DNA from: CAVXSP01 sp963764505
GTDB taxonomy: Bacteria; Acidobacteriota; Vicinamibacteria; Vicinamibacterales; SCN-69-37
Assembly: GCA_963764505.1 (NCBI GenBank)
Contig: CAVXSP010000001.1
Coordinates: 930,001-994,000 of the forward strand
Length of the DNA: 64,000 bases
Direction of reading: 5' to 3'
The stretch's first letter is position 1. Every line of letters starts with the position of its first letter. A program made the translations under genes and the position numbers. Positions 38,526 through 48,225 of the stretch are shown here, in pieces. A model generated the notes under the pieces. That model searched no databases. It was not told the origin of the DNA and was given only the letters and a program-made list of their open reading frames with translations.

Positions 38526-40011
38526 TCAGGCCGCGCGCCGGCCCGCGGCCGGCGGCCGCACGGCCGGGTCGGTGGCTTTCGCGCCGAACACCACCTGCGA
38601 CGCGACTCGCAGCACGACGCGCCACTTGGACACGGCGAGGCGGACGATGTCGCTGCTGTGCCGGAGGAGGTAGCCCGGCCGGAGGAAGAATCGCCGCCGC
38701 GCGCGATTGATGGCCGCCATGACCGTCGGCTCGTCGAGGCCGTTGCCGCGCAGCAGGTAGTACCAGGTACTCCATCCGCGACCAGTCCTCGCTCGCCAGC
38801 AGGCCATCGCGCTTGGCCTTCGCGTACAGCTCGGTGCCGGGGTAGGGCACGGCCGGGTAGAAGTTGGCGAAGTCGGGGTCCAGATCGACGGCGTACTGGA
38901 TTGTGCGATCCAGGTTCTCCCGCGTCTCACCCGGATATCCGAGAATGAAGAACCCGAACGACTTGACGCCCGCCTGGCGCATGTTCCGGATCGCGAGGCG
39001 GATCTTCTCGCCCTCGAGCCGCTTCATCATGTCCTTGCGCGTCTCGTCCGACTCGGTCTCGATGCCGAGCGCGAGCATCCAGCATCCGGAGGCCTTGAGG
39101 CGCTGGACGAACTCCGGGTTGCCGAGATTGTCCGCGCGCGCGTTGCCGAACCATTGAATCGGCAGCCTCCGCGCGATCAGCTCGTCGCAGAACGCGCTGA
39201 ACGTCTTCACGTTCAGCGTCACCGTGTCGGCCCACAGGTAGAAGAACTCCAGGCCGTACGTGCGGTGACAGTATTCGATCTCGTCGACGATCGCCTTGGC
39301 GGTCTTCTCCCGGAACTTGTGCCCCTGGTGAATCGGCGCGACGCAGAAGTCGCAGGAGTACGGACACCCGCGCGACGTCTCGACGATGACATACGGCCGA
39401 TCCGCGAGGGGAACGCGATAGGCATCCAGATCGAGCAGGTCCCAGGCCGGACGGGGGGCCCGAAGGAAACCGGTGAACGATCCGTGCGCCCGGTGCGGGA
39501 CGATGCGGCCGTCCCGACGGAACGTGAGGTTCGGGATGGAGTCCAGGTCGTCGGCCGTCTCGAGGGCGGCGAGGGCCAGAAGACCGTCCTCGGGCTCGCC
39601 GACGAACATGCCGTCGACGCCGGCCGCGCGCTCCATCGACTCCTGCGGAGTCGTGGACGCGTGCGGGCCGAAGCAGACCAGGGGAACGCCGTAGCGGGCC
39701 TTCAGGCGCGCCATTTCGGCGACGTCCGCGTCGAGCGTCGGCGTCGTGCTCGGGAACACGATCAGCGTCGGGTGGAACGGCTCCCGGTCGAGGCGCGCGA
39801 TCAGGTCGTCGATCGACTGCGCGGTCGCGGTGAGATCGACCAGCCGGACCTGGCAGCCCCGGTCGCGGAGGAGCGCGGCACAGAGGGCGAGCGTGTACGG
39901 CGGTTTCGTGGTGCCGAGGACCTCTTCGCGCTCCTGGCAGCGGCCCTGCCGCGTGAACGCGATGCCGCCGACGCGCGGCGGATTGACGAGCAGGGTTCGG
40001 GCGCCCAGCAT
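38526..40011 (-). pseudogene. B12-binding-domain radical SAM protein with a frameshift
   Basis: An N-terminal B12-binding-like domain (LLVNPPRVGG, then FPSTTPTLDADV and FGPHASTTP) and a radical SAM core with the 4Fe-4S motif CPYSCDFC and GYPGETRENLDR are clear. After DWSRMEY the frame changes. A second frame continues with WYYLLRGNGLDEP and a C-terminal tail ending at 38526-38528. One extra base at GGTAC (38766-38770) accounts for it. It converges on the M20 gene and is the last gene of the long minus block. The substrate is unknown. The start ATG lies at 40011, and a TTG at 40023 with GGAG before it is possible. Confidence 0.82.
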
Positions 40012-40019
40012 GGGGGGAA

Positions 40020-41243
40020 TCAACTGGTCTCCAGGACGTGCTCCTCGGGCGAGGCAGGGAGCCCGGCGCGCGGCGCGCGGGTCGCGGCCAGCTCGACCTT
40101 GCAGCAGCGGCGGCACACGGGGAACAGTCCCTCGTCGAGCAGGCGCTTGCGCACGGCCACGTAGCGCTCCCCCGTCCACACTTCTTCCAGCGTCTGCGTC
40201 GTCAAGTCCCCTACCTCGACCCGGATGAACGGGCAGAAGTATACCTTCCCGCTGAAGGAGACCCGCGCGTTGAGGAACGGATAGAGACACCGCCCTTCCA
40301 GCGGCGCGCCCGGCGTGTAGTACCGGTCGAGAATCGCGGGGCCTACCTTGGGTCGCATGTCGAAGCGGATGCGGCGCTCCCGGCAGCGCGCCGCCAGGGC
40401 GTCGACCTGCTTCCGGACCCGCGCGGCGTCGATGCCGGGATCCGACGTGACGAACGTCGAGATGGCGGACGGCCCGGGCGCACCGGTGAGGCGCACGGTC
40501 TCGGCGACTTCCTCGGGTGTGCTGAACATCAGGTGGTTGAGGCCGATCGCGTCGACACCGAGCTCCTCGGCGACATCGACCATCCGATCGAGCGCATCGA
40601 GGGTCTCATGGGCCACCGTCGTGTTGATGCTCACGCGCAGGGGCGCATGGCGGCGCCGCGCCGCCTCCTGGAGCCGCCGGAGCCCGGCCGCCGTCCGCTC
40701 GAACGTGCCGGCCACGCCTCGCGCGCGGTCGTGCAGCTCGCCCGGCCCGTCGATCGACACGCTGATGTGCTTGAGGAAGCCGGTCTGCGCCAGCTCGGCC
40801 AGCGCCTCCGCCCTGGCCTCGCTGATGATCGTGCCGTTCGTCGTCAGGTACCCGCACGTGTAGCCCTTGTCCCTGAAAACCTCCATGACGCCGAGGATGT
40901 CCTTGCGCATGAAGATCTCGCCGCCGGTGAGGCTCACCTGCAGCCCCGCGTCGTCGGGGAAGGCGTGCCGCAGCAGGTCCAGGGGCAGCTCCTGGCGCCA
41001 CTCGCCCTCGATGTTCAGGAGATCGCCCACGTAGCAGAACTCGCAGTGCAGGTTGCAGCGCATCGTCGCTTCGTAGACGACGCCGCTTGGAAGCCGCCCG
41101 GCGCGGCCGTCGCGGTCCTTCAGGAACGAATCGATGCGGCGCTCGTACTGCTGGCGACGGTACCGCGCCCAGGCCCGGGTGAGGGCCGGCACTCGGCGTG
41201 CGCGCCGGGCGATCTGCTCTTTGATGCGAGCGTTCAGTTTCAT
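40020..41243 (-). CDS. Radical SAM/SPASM domain protein
   Basis: 407 residues. The 4Fe-4S motif is CNLHCEFC (C63, C67, C70), with VSLTGGEIFMRKDI and the SAM-binding SVSIDGPGELHD next. The C-terminal SPASM-like cysteines include CLYPFLNARVSFSGKVYFCPF and CRRCC. The start overlaps the stop of the preceding gene as ATGA. SPASM proteins modify peptides or sugars, or serve in oxidoreductive glycan steps. The precise reaction is not predictable from the sequence. The next gene begins nine bases after this stop. Its N-terminus ARIKEQIARRARRV is basic. Confidence 0.87.
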   Translation of the reverse strand: MKLNARIKEQIARRARRVPALTRAWARYRRQQYERRIDSFLKDRDGRAGRLPSGVVYEATMRCNLHCEFCYVGDLLNIEGEWRQELPLDLLRHAFPDDAGLQVSLTGGEIFMRKDILGVMEVFRDKGYTCGYLTTNGTIISEARAEALAELAQTGFLKHISVSIDGPGELHDRARGVAGTFERTAAGLRRLQEAARRRHAPLRVSINTTVAHETLDALDRMVDVAEELGVDAIGLNHLMFSTPEEVAETVRLTGAPGPSAISTFVTSDPGIDAARVRKQVDALAARCRERRIRFDMRPKVGPAILDRYYTPGAPLEGRCLYPFLNARVSFSGKVYFCPFIRVEVGDLTTQTLEEVWTGERYVAVRKRLLDEGLFPVCRRCCKVELAATRAPRAGLPASPEEHVLETS

Positions 41244-43036
41244 CAGCCGCCAATCCGCCAGACCTCGACCGTCGGCCCCGGCCGTGCGAGCCCGGGATCG
41301 ATCCGGTCCGCGGTGTTGTGAAAGAACGGCGCGACGGCCGAGCGGCGATTCGGGCCCACATCGGCCCGATAGGGCGAAAACGTGGCGAGCAGGTGCGCCT
41401 CCCGCTGAAGCGCGGCGTCCAGCGACTCGAATGCCGAATTGCCGGTATTGTACCGGTTCACCGCCACGTATGCCACCTGCTGCGCGCGCAGGGGCGCGAG
41501 CCCCGCGCCCTCGGCGAACGCGTCCGGCGAGATGTAGATCTTGTCCGGATCGAAGCCGCCGTCGGTCACCCTGCCCAGGTAGAGGACCCGATAGGTCGGA
41601 GAGACCGACGAGGCGGCCTCGAGCTGCTTCTGGAACTTGATCGATGCGGCCGCTTCGGATCCGAGGTGCGCGCGCAGCGCTTCGACGAGCGCCTCGCGGG
41701 AGGGACGCAGGTGCACGCCGTGCGGCTGGACGAGCACGGTCGACCCGACGGGCGCCGTCCGCTCGATGAACTTGCGCGCGAGCGTGCGGGTGTCGGGCTG
41801 CGCGTAGAACCAGTCGGAGCGCAGGCTGCCGACGAGTCCGGGCACCGCGACGGCGAGCAGCGCGCCGGCCCGCGCCCACTGCGGGACGCGCCGGCCGGCC
41901 CGATTCACCGCCGCGAATCCGCTCGTGATCGCGTACGCGGCGGCGAGCGCGATCGATGGCAGCATCGCGTTGACGTAGCGGCTCATCGGCACGGTGTTCG
42001 CCAGAAACGCCAGGAAGGCCGCCGGAAACGCGAGGAGCAGCAGACCGCGCCGCGCGTCCTTCGCGAGCGCGACGGCGAAGCCCGCGACGGCCGCCAGCGC
42101 GGTCGGCCAGCCGACCGCGTCAGTGGCGATCATCCAGAGGTACGCACCCAGCGAAGTGAACGCGCCCGCGCCCACGACCGCGCGATCGACGTCGATCTGC
42201 CGGACCGCCACCATGTCCCGTACCGTCGTGTTCACCTCAATCAGCAGAAATGGACTCGTGGCCGCGAACGCGACCACGCACGCGGCACCGGCCAGGACGA
42301 GCAGTCGGAACGCGCCCGGCCACTCGCCGGTCCGGCGGGCGTGAATCACGGCGGCCACGACGATCGGCACCACGACCGGAAAGGCGTAGTACTGCGTCGA
42401 CGTGGCCAGACCGGCCATCCCGCCTGCCAGCAGCCAGGGCCAGCGGCGGGCGGCGGCGGCCGGATCGGCCACGAGGCGCGCGCAGGCCGCCTGAGCGAGG
42501 ACGACGAACAGCGTGACCGGCACGTCGTGCTTGATGTAGTGCGCGTCGCGGACCGCGAACGGCGCCACGGCGAGGAGCAGGGCGGCGCCGAGACCGGTGG
42601 GGCCATCGAACAATCGCCTCCCGAACCGGTAGACGGCGATCACGGCGGCGACGCCGAAGAGGGCGGTCAGCGCCCGGCCGGCAACCACCAGGTGCGACGG
42701 GTCGACGAAGTACTCGCGCTCGAACGCGGCGAGCGAGCTGTACATTCCGGAGACGCGTCCGACGACGAAGAACGCGGCTTCCCACGCAAACAGGACGTAG
42801 AAGTACAGCGTGGGATAGAGGAAGTTGTGCGGGTTCAGGTCGCCTTTGGCGAAGGCGAGGGCGCGGTTGAGGATGTACGGCTCGTCCGGATGGTGCACGT
42901 CGGGCAGGCCCCAGTCGACGGCATACAGCCGGAGACCGAGCGCCACCAGAGAGATACCGGCCAGGATCCAGCCCGCCCGACTCCAGAACCTGGGAACCGC
43001 GGAACCCCGCGACCGCAATGAGGTCTCAGGCGACAT
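41243..43036 (-). CDS. GT39-like membrane glycosyltransferase
   Basis: 597 residues with about ten membrane segments. The first outer loop WGLPDVHHPDEPYILNRALAF has HPDE with the acidic pair expected for the donor phosphate in GT-C enzymes. It is followed by NPHNFLYPTLYFY and a cluster around AHYIKHDVPVTLFVVL, typical of GT39/PMT-2 proteins. A long soluble C-terminal domain follows (PTYRVLYLGRVTDGG). It should act on polyprenyl-linked donors on the outer side of the inner membrane. It overlaps the flippase by 11 bp and the radical SAM gene by ATGA. Confidence 0.82.
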   Translation of the reverse strand: MSPETSLRSRGSAVPRFWSRAGWILAGISLVALGLRLYAVDWGLPDVHHPDEPYILNRALAFAKGDLNPHNFLYPTLYFYVLFAWEAAFFVVGRVSGMYSSLAAFEREYFVDPSHLVVAGRALTALFGVAAVIAVYRFGRRLFDGPTGLGAALLLAVAPFAVRDAHYIKHDVPVTLFVVLAQAACARLVADPAAAARRWPWLLAGGMAGLATSTQYYAFPVVVPIVVAAVIHARRTGEWPGAFRLLVLAGAACVVAFAATSPFLLIEVNTTVRDMVAVRQIDVDRAVVGAGAFTSLGAYLWMIATDAVGWPTALAAVAGFAVALAKDARRGLLLLAFPAAFLAFLANTVPMSRYVNAMLPSIALAAAYAITSGFAAVNRAGRRVPQWARAGALLAVAVPGLVGSLRSDWFYAQPDTRTLARKFIERTAPVGSTVLVQPHGVHLRPSREALVEALRAHLGSEAAASIKFQKQLEAASSVSPTYRVLYLGRVTDGGFDPDKIYISPDAFAEGAGLAPLRAQQVAYVAVNRYNTGNSAFESLDAALQREAHLLATFSPYRADVGPNRRSAVAPFFHNTADRIDPGLARPGPTVEVWRIGG

Positions 43037-44528
43037 CGATGGGCGAGGGACGGGCGGCCGCCGACGAACGGCGTCGCGCGCGGCCGATCATCTCCCGGAG
43101 GAAAGCGCGTTCCGTCGCGCGGAAGAAGCCGGTCATCCAGAGCAGGCCCGCATACGCCAGCACCGTCGTCGTGCCACGCGCGAGGAAGCCGGCGAGCGGC
43201 GGCATGGCCGGCAGGGCCCGCGCGGCGACCGTGGCGCCGACGCCGGCGAGCACGACGCGCAGGAGCCGTCCGCCCTCGTAGCGGACGGGATACAGCCGCT
43301 GCGCCAGCGTACAGGCCATCACGGCCTGCGTCGCATAGGCCAGCAGCACGGTCGCCGCCGCGCCGGCCACGCCGAAGCGGGGAATCAGCAGGAGTCCGGC
43401 CACGAGCCCGGCGAGCGCCGCGGTAATCGTCGAGAGCGAGTAGAACTCGGTCCGGTTCGTGAGGTTCAGGCCGATCGAGGTGAGCTGGTAGACACCCTGC
43501 AGGCCCATGGCGAGGCCGATCATCGGAACGACCGGCACGGCATCCAGGTACTCCGGCTCGAGCACGAGCAGGATGACGTCCCGGGCCACGGCGGTCGTGC
43601 CGGCAACGAGCAGGACGATGACGGCGATCCCGTAGGTCGTCATCTTGCTGAACACGATCCTGGCGTCCGGCTTCTTCGAGGTCTCGTAGTAGAAGGGCGC
43701 CCACGCCGTCTCGAACGCGGACTTGAAGAACGCGACGGCCGTGCCGAGCGTCGTCCCGTTCTGGTAGACGCCGACCTCGCTCTGCGGGAAGTGCTGGCCG
43801 AGCAGGATTTTCGGCGTGCTGTCCAGGGCCTGCGAGGCGAGGCCCGCCGGCAGGCGCGGCAGGCCGAACCGCAGCGACTGGCGCAGCTCGTCGAACGAGA
43901 ACGTCCAGCCGACGAGCGTCCTGAACCACGGCCACATGCACGCGAGCAGGACGACGGTGAGGATGACGTCGGTCAGGTACATGCCGGTGATGCCCATGCG
44001 CAGGCCGATGACCAGGACGATGCGCAGCACGACGGTGCCGGCGGAGCGGGCGAACGTGAACGCGCTGTAGACCGCCGCCTGATTGCGCATGCGCATCGCG
44101 TGCATCGGCACGAACGTGAAGGCCACCAGGCCGATGTGCAGGAACATGAACCGCAGGGCGGGCAGATATCCTGGCGCGAGCGAGAGCGCCGACGCGATAG
44201 CGCGCGATCCGAGCAGCGCGGCCGTCATGAGCGCGGCGTTGACCGCGATCATGAACCAGACGATCGTGCTCGCCATCCGGCGGCGCGGCGCCCCGTCCTC
44301 GCGCTCGTAGTAGAAGCGCATGAAGGCTCCGTCGAGGCCCCAGCGGGAAAGCACCTTCGCGAACGTCTCGGCCGAGATGATGAGCGCGAGCGCGCCGTAG
44401 TCGACCGTCGTGAGGATGTCGAACTTGACGTAGACGCCGAGCAGGAAGAAGTTGACGACGGTCGTGATGGCGTCCCCGGCGCCGTAGATCGCGACGCCTT
44501 TCGTCAGGTGCTTGGCAGGGCCTCGCAC
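43026..44528 (-). CDS. Oligosaccharide flippase (Wzx/MATE-type)
   Basis: 500 residues with 12-14 membrane segments (VAIYGAGDAITTVVNFFLLG, VFIAVNAALMTAALL-like helices and later pairs). The motif region SLRFGLPRLPAGLASQALDSTPKILLG is typical of the polysaccharide biosynthesis/Wzx family. It should move a lipid-linked oligosaccharide across the inner membrane. Together with the many glycosyltransferases around it, this supports a surface polysaccharide pathway. No Wzy-type polymerase or Wzz-type length regulator was recognised nearby. The start is a GTG at 44528, twelve bases after the methyltransferase stop. Confidence 0.88.
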   Translation of the reverse strand: MRGPAKHLTKGVAIYGAGDAITTVVNFFLLGVYVKFDILTTVDYGALALIISAETFAKVLSRWGLDGAFMRFYYEREDGAPRRRMASTIVWFMIAVNAALMTAALLGSRAIASALSLAPGYLPALRFMFLHIGLVAFTFVPMHAMRMRNQAAVYSAFTFARSAGTVVLRIVLVIGLRMGITGMYLTDVILTVVLLACMWPWFRTLVGWTFSFDELRQSLRFGLPRLPAGLASQALDSTPKILLGQHFPQSEVGVYQNGTTLGTAVAFFKSAFETAWAPFYYETSKKPDARIVFSKMTTYGIAVIVLLVAGTTAVARDVILLVLEPEYLDAVPVVPMIGLAMGLQGVYQLTSIGLNLTNRTEFYSLSTITAALAGLVAGLLLIPRFGVAGAAATVLLAYATQAVMACTLAQRLYPVRYEGGRLLRVVLAGVGATVAARALPAMPPLAGFLARGTTTVLAYAGLLWMTGFFRATERAFLREMIGRARRRSSAAARPSPIDVA

Positions 44529-44540
44529 GAATGGATCCGA

Positions 44541-45245
44541 TCAGGGGCGCCGCAGGCGCAGCGCGTTCAGGAAGCACCAGCCCGGAACCGGCAGGAGCCG
44601 CGTCAGCGCGCGGTGAAGCGGCGCGAGCCCGGCCGGCGCCCGGCGGATCCAGCGCGTGAGGATGGGCACGGTCGGGAAGATGCCGCGCCGCTCGACGAGC
44701 TCGAATCCCGCCCGGCGCGCGAGGTCGACGTACTCGGCCGCAGGCCGGTCGCCGGGATGCTTCAACGGGTTCGCCGTGCGAATCAGGCGACCGGTCAGCA
44801 GGAAGTGCACCCGGGACTGCAGGTGCGCGAGGTTCGGCACGGTCACGAAGAGCTCGCCTCCCGGACGCACGACGCGAAAAAGCTCGGCGAGCGCGAGCGG
44901 CTGCTCGGCGAACGACAGGTGCTCGAGCACATCCAGGCACAGCGCCCGATCGAACGACGCATCGGCGAATGGCAGCGCGAGCACGGACCCGCGGCGCACA
45001 AGGTCCGACGCGTAGTGCGCGTCGACGCCTCCGATGTTCAGCCGCTGCTGGAATTCCGCGACGAGCACGCCTTCGCCGCATCCGGCGTCGAGGACGCGCG
45101 TGCCGGCGGGAAGCGCGGACAGATACCGCCGGACGAGCTCGATCTTGGCGAGGTAGGTGGGGTAGAACTCCCAGTCGCGAGAGAGCTCGCGATGATAGTC
45201 GCCTCGCAGTGCGTATTCTCCCGTCCGGTCGACGGGCTCGGCCAT
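44541..45245 (-). CDS. Class I SAM-dependent methyltransferase
   Basis: 234 residues. SAM-binding VLDAGCGEGVLVAEF near residue 56 is followed by IGGVDAHYA, VLALPFADASFDRALCLDVLEHLSF and GGELFVTVPNLAHLQ. The fold is complete and of the Methyltransf_11 type. The ATG at 45245 lies six bases from the stop of the preceding gene. It precedes the flippase and may methylate a glycan or lipid intermediate, which is inference. The C-terminal end is hydrophobic (GLAPLHRALTRLLPVPGWCF). Confidence 0.85.
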   Translation of the reverse strand: MAEPVDRTGEYALRGDYHRELSRDWEFYPTYLAKIELVRRYLSALPAGTRVLDAGCGEGVLVAEFQQRLNIGGVDAHYASDLVRRGSVLALPFADASFDRALCLDVLEHLSFAEQPLALAELFRVVRPGGELFVTVPNLAHLQSRVHFLLTGRLIRTANPLKHPGDRPAAEYVDLARRAGFELVERRGIFPTVPILTRWIRRAPAGLAPLHRALTRLLPVPGWCFLNALRLRRP

Positions 45246-45251
45246 GGGGAG

Positions 45252-46175
45252 TCACCGTCCATTCGGAGCCTCTGGCGTCGTCTGCGTCTGCGGCGGCGGC
45301 TCGTTCAACCTTCCTGCGCCAGGTGCAGACGGCGCCACGGGGCCGAATCCCGGCCCGGCTGGCGGAGGCGTCGTCGGGGCGGTCGACGGCGATGGCGGTG
45401 AAGCCGGGTCGGCCGGGGATCGGGTCGGAAGCACCGGATACCGCGGCGGCGGCTGCGCCTGTTGGTTGGGGACGAACTGGCCGGGCAGCACGGGGCGCGC
45501 CGGCGGCACGCCGGCGGGGAAGGGCATGACCGGAGGAATCTCGTCCTCGGGGCCGGCCATCGCGCCGGGCACCGCGGACGGGATCGGCGCGCCGAAGCCG
45601 GCCATCATGGTCGGCCGGCTGCTCGGGAGGATATAGACCGCTCCGCAACTCGACCCGCCCGAGGTCCGCGCCGCCCGCGGCGCGACGATGTATCCGTAGC
45701 CCGTCGTGGCGGTGCCGAGGTTGCGCAGCAGCGAATCGATGACGACGAGCTCCGGCGTGCCGGCCGGAAACTGCAGCGCCACCGGCGTCGCCGGCAGCTT
45801 GTCGGCGTTCACGAACTGGCAGCCGCCCTGGCGCTGCCACTCCGCGAAAATCTCGCGCAGGCTGACGTTCTCGGCCTCGAGCTTCACGGTCCCGTTCGTC
45901 AGCGACAGCTCGAGTCGGCGCACGCCGCGCTTCGGCAGCGGGCCCGGCATCGCGTTCGGCGGGGTCACGGGAGCCGGCGGCACCGACACCGACGGAGGCG
46001 GGCTCTCGGACGGCGGGAGCTGCGGCAGCGCCGGCGGCATCGGCACGTTCCCCTGCTCGGCTGCGGGTGACCCGACGATCGGGACGGCGACCGGAGAGCT
46101 CTGGGCCAGGACCGGTCCCGCGCCGAGCAGGGCAACCGCGAGGGTGAGTGCGCCGAGGAGACGAAGGTCGTTCAT
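45252..46175 (-). CDS. Exported proline-rich protein with an STN/secretin-N-like domain
   Basis: 307 residues. A signal peptide (LLGALTLAVALLGAGPVLAQ) is followed by a proline-rich linker and a small conserved domain (about 88-160): RLELSLTNGTVKLEAENVSLREIF and PVALQFPAGTPELVVIDSLLRN. That core resembles the STN/secretin-N beta-alpha fold. Another long proline-rich tail follows. It has no place in known glycan pathways, yet it sits between a methyltransferase and a radical SAM gene in the same direction. It may be an envelope scaffold or peptidoglycan-spanning part. The domain call is from pattern only. Confidence 0.6.
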   Translation of the reverse strand: MNDLRLLGALTLAVALLGAGPVLAQSSPVAVPIVGSPAAEQGNVPMPPALPQLPPSESPPPSVSVPPAPVTPPNAMPGPLPKRGVRRLELSLTNGTVKLEAENVSLREIFAEWQRQGGCQFVNADKLPATPVALQFPAGTPELVVIDSLLRNLGTATTGYGYIVAPRAARTSGGSSCGAVYILPSSRPTMMAGFGAPIPSAVPGAMAGPEDEIPPVMPFPAGVPPARPVLPGQFVPNQQAQPPPRYPVLPTRSPADPASPPSPSTAPTTPPPAGPGFGPVAPSAPGAGRLNEPPPQTQTTPEAPNGR

Positions 46176-46257
46176 CAGGGCTCCAGGAAAACCGCGCGTC
46201 GGACAAGTATAAGACGCGCCGCCGGCTCACGCGGGCGGAGCGGCCCCGGTGCGCGTA

Positions 46258-47205
46258 TCAGAGCAAGCGCGTGACCCACAACGGCGAGTCTTTCTTGGGC
46301 AGGTCGCAGGTGCGGCAGATCTCGGGTCCGCCGTCCTGCAGCTGCTGGCGGCGCACGGCGCGGTAGAGCGGCGAGTTCCAGATCTCGGCAATCGTCGACG
46401 TCCGCAAATCGCCGAGGATGTGGCGGCCGTCGAAATCCGCGCAACAGAGCGAGACCCGGCCGTCCCACAGCACCGTGAACGTCAGCCAGATCCGGTAGCA
46501 GGGGAAGCGCACGTCGGAGCGGTCGTTCAGCGTGCCGGCCCAGTTGTGCAGGTCCGTGATGTGGATCTTGTCCGCGACGCGGCTCCATTCCTCGATGAAC
46601 GCCTGTTCGTCGGCCGTGTTCCCCTGCCGCACGAAGGACAGGATGAGCTTGGGGTGCCTTCTGCCCGACTCGTCCCGGAGCCGCGCGAGCGTGCGGATGT
46701 TTCCGACCACTGCGTCGAAATCGAGGTGGATCCGCGTCTTCTCGAAGACGTCCTTGCCCGCCGCGTCGACGCTGACGTTGATGGCGTCCAGGCCGGCGTC
46801 GATCATCCCGCGGGCGAGCTCCTCGGTGATGAGCGAGCCGTTGCTGATCATGCCGACCTCGGCGATGCCCCGGCGTTTCGCATACCGGACCTTCTCCACG
46901 AGCTGCTTGTCGAGGAACGGCTCGCCGTAGTTGTGCATCCGGACGTGCGTGATGCCGAGCGAGGCGCACTCGTCCACGACCTTCGTGAACAGGTCCATGT
47001 CCATCACGCCCTGCCGGCGGTGCATCTCGTCGCGCGGACAGAAGACGCACTTCGCGTTGCAGAGGTTCGTGCTCTCGATCTGGACGATGTCGGGCAGGTG
47101 CCGGGCGCGGTCGCGCCCGGTCGCGAGCAGCAGCCGGCGAACGGCCTTCGCGTTCGCCAGCACCGCGCGCTCCGCCACGTCTCGAACGCGTCGTGTGACA
47201 GTCAA
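46258..47205 (-). CDS. Radical SAM/SPASM domain protein
   Basis: 315 residues. The 4Fe-4S cluster motif is CNAKCVFC near residue 50, with HNYGEPFLDKQLVEKV, ISNGSLITEE and INVSVDAAGKDVFEK. The C-terminal SPASM-like cysteines are in LCCADFDGRHILGD and CRTCDLPKKDS. The likely start is a TTG at 47205 with GAAG before it. A later GTG is possible. It lies eleven bases after the epimerase stop. Members of this family in glycan clusters remain mostly unassigned, so no reaction can be named. Confidence 0.85.
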   Translation of the reverse strand: MTVTRRVRDVAERAVLANAKAVRRLLLATGRDRARHLPDIVQIESTNLCNAKCVFCPRDEMHRRQGVMDMDLFTKVVDECASLGITHVRMHNYGEPFLDKQLVEKVRYAKRRGIAEVGMISNGSLITEELARGMIDAGLDAINVSVDAAGKDVFEKTRIHLDFDAVVGNIRTLARLRDESGRRHPKLILSFVRQGNTADEQAFIEEWSRVADKIHITDLHNWAGTLNDRSDVRFPCYRIWLTFTVLWDGRVSLCCADFDGRHILGDLRTSTIAEIWNSPLYRAVRRQQLQDGGPEICRTCDLPKKDSPLWVTRLL

Positions 47206-47216
47206 GCTTCGGCCGA

Positions 47217-48212
47217 TTAGGGCCTGGCGCTCCGAGTCGTAACGGCCTCGAGCCCCGTCCGCGTGTGGGCAATCACGCGCCGGAGGATCTCGTCGAGCCC
47301 GATCGTCGGCGTGTAGCCGACGAGCGTGCGGATCTTGGTCAAATCGGGCACGCGCCGTGGCATATCCTCGAACCCGGCCTCGTACGCCTCGTCATAGGGA
47401 ATCCGGACGATGTCGGACGCGCTGCCGGCCAGCGCCCTCACGCGCTCGGCCAGCTCGCCAATCGTGATCTCCTCCGAGTTGCCGATGTTGAAGACCTGCC
47501 CGACGGCCCGCGGCTCCTCGGCGAGCGCCACGAGGCCGTTGACCACGTCGCCGACGTAGGTGAACGACCGGCTCTGGCGCCCGTCTCCGTAGACGGTGAT
47601 CGGCAGCCCGAGCAGCGCCTGCCGGACGAACGTGGGAATCACCATGCCGTACCGCCCGGTCTGGCGCGGGCCGACGGTGTTGAACAGCCGCACGACGACG
47701 ACCGGCAGCTTGCGCTCCTTCCAGTACGCCAGCGCCAGGAATTCGTCCAGCGCCTTGCTGCAGGCGTACGCCCAGCGATGTTTCGGCGTCGGGCCCATGA
47801 CCAGGTCGGCGTCTTCGTGGAACGGCACGTCGGTGTTCTTGCCGTACACCTCGGACGTCGAGAAGATGACGACCAGCTTCCCCTTCTTGCTCGCGTGGGT
47901 CAGGACGATCTCGGTGCCGTGCACGTTCGTCTCGATCGTGCGGACCGGTGCCTCGACGATCAGCTTGACGCCGACGGCCGCCGCCAGGTGGAAGACGACG
48001 TCGGCGCGGTCGACGAGCTCGGCCGTCAGCGACTCGTTCATGATCGAGTCGATGACGTACTCGAAGCCCGGCCGGCCCTTGAGGTGAACGATGTTCTCCA
48101 TCGAGCCGGTCGACAGGTCGTCGATGACCTGGACCGCATGTCCCTGGTCGAGCAGCGCCTCGGCCAGATGCGATCCGACGAACCCTGCGCCGCCGGTGAG
48201 AAGTGCCTTCAT
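47217..48212 (-). CDS. NAD-dependent epimerase/dehydratase (GDP-mannose or UDP-sugar type)
   Basis: 331 residues. Rossmann motif GGAGFVGSHL (7-16), the NAD-binding VIDDLSTGSMENI, catalytic YACSK near residue 150, then PRQTGRYGMVIPTFVRQAL and the substrate-binding YGDGRQSRSFTYVGDV. It resembles UDP-glucuronate decarboxylases and dTDP-glucose 4,6-dehydratases. The exact substrate cannot be chosen. AAGGA lies six bases before the ATG at 48212. The spacer before it is filled by a period-7 GGGCTAT repeat, which also contains the stop of the upstream gene. Confidence 0.87.
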   Translation of the reverse strand: MKALLTGGAGFVGSHLAEALLDQGHAVQVIDDLSTGSMENIVHLKGRPGFEYVIDSIMNESLTAELVDRADVVFHLAAAVGVKLIVEAPVRTIETNVHGTEIVLTHASKKGKLVVIFSTSEVYGKNTDVPFHEDADLVMGPTPKHRWAYACSKALDEFLALAYWKERKLPVVVVRLFNTVGPRQTGRYGMVIPTFVRQALLGLPITVYGDGRQSRSFTYVGDVVNGLVALAEEPRAVGQVFNIGNSEEITIGELAERVRALAGSASDIVRIPYDEAYEAGFEDMPRRVPDLTKIRTLVGYTPTIGLDEILRRVIAHTRTGLEAVTTRSARP

Positions 48213-48225
48213 GGAGATCCTTGTC

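Noticed and set aside
38766..38770. GGTAC as a programmed frameshift signal
   Set aside because: No slippery heptamer or downstream structure common to the three sites was seen, and GGTAC occurs within intact genes. Error or mutation is the simpler explanation.
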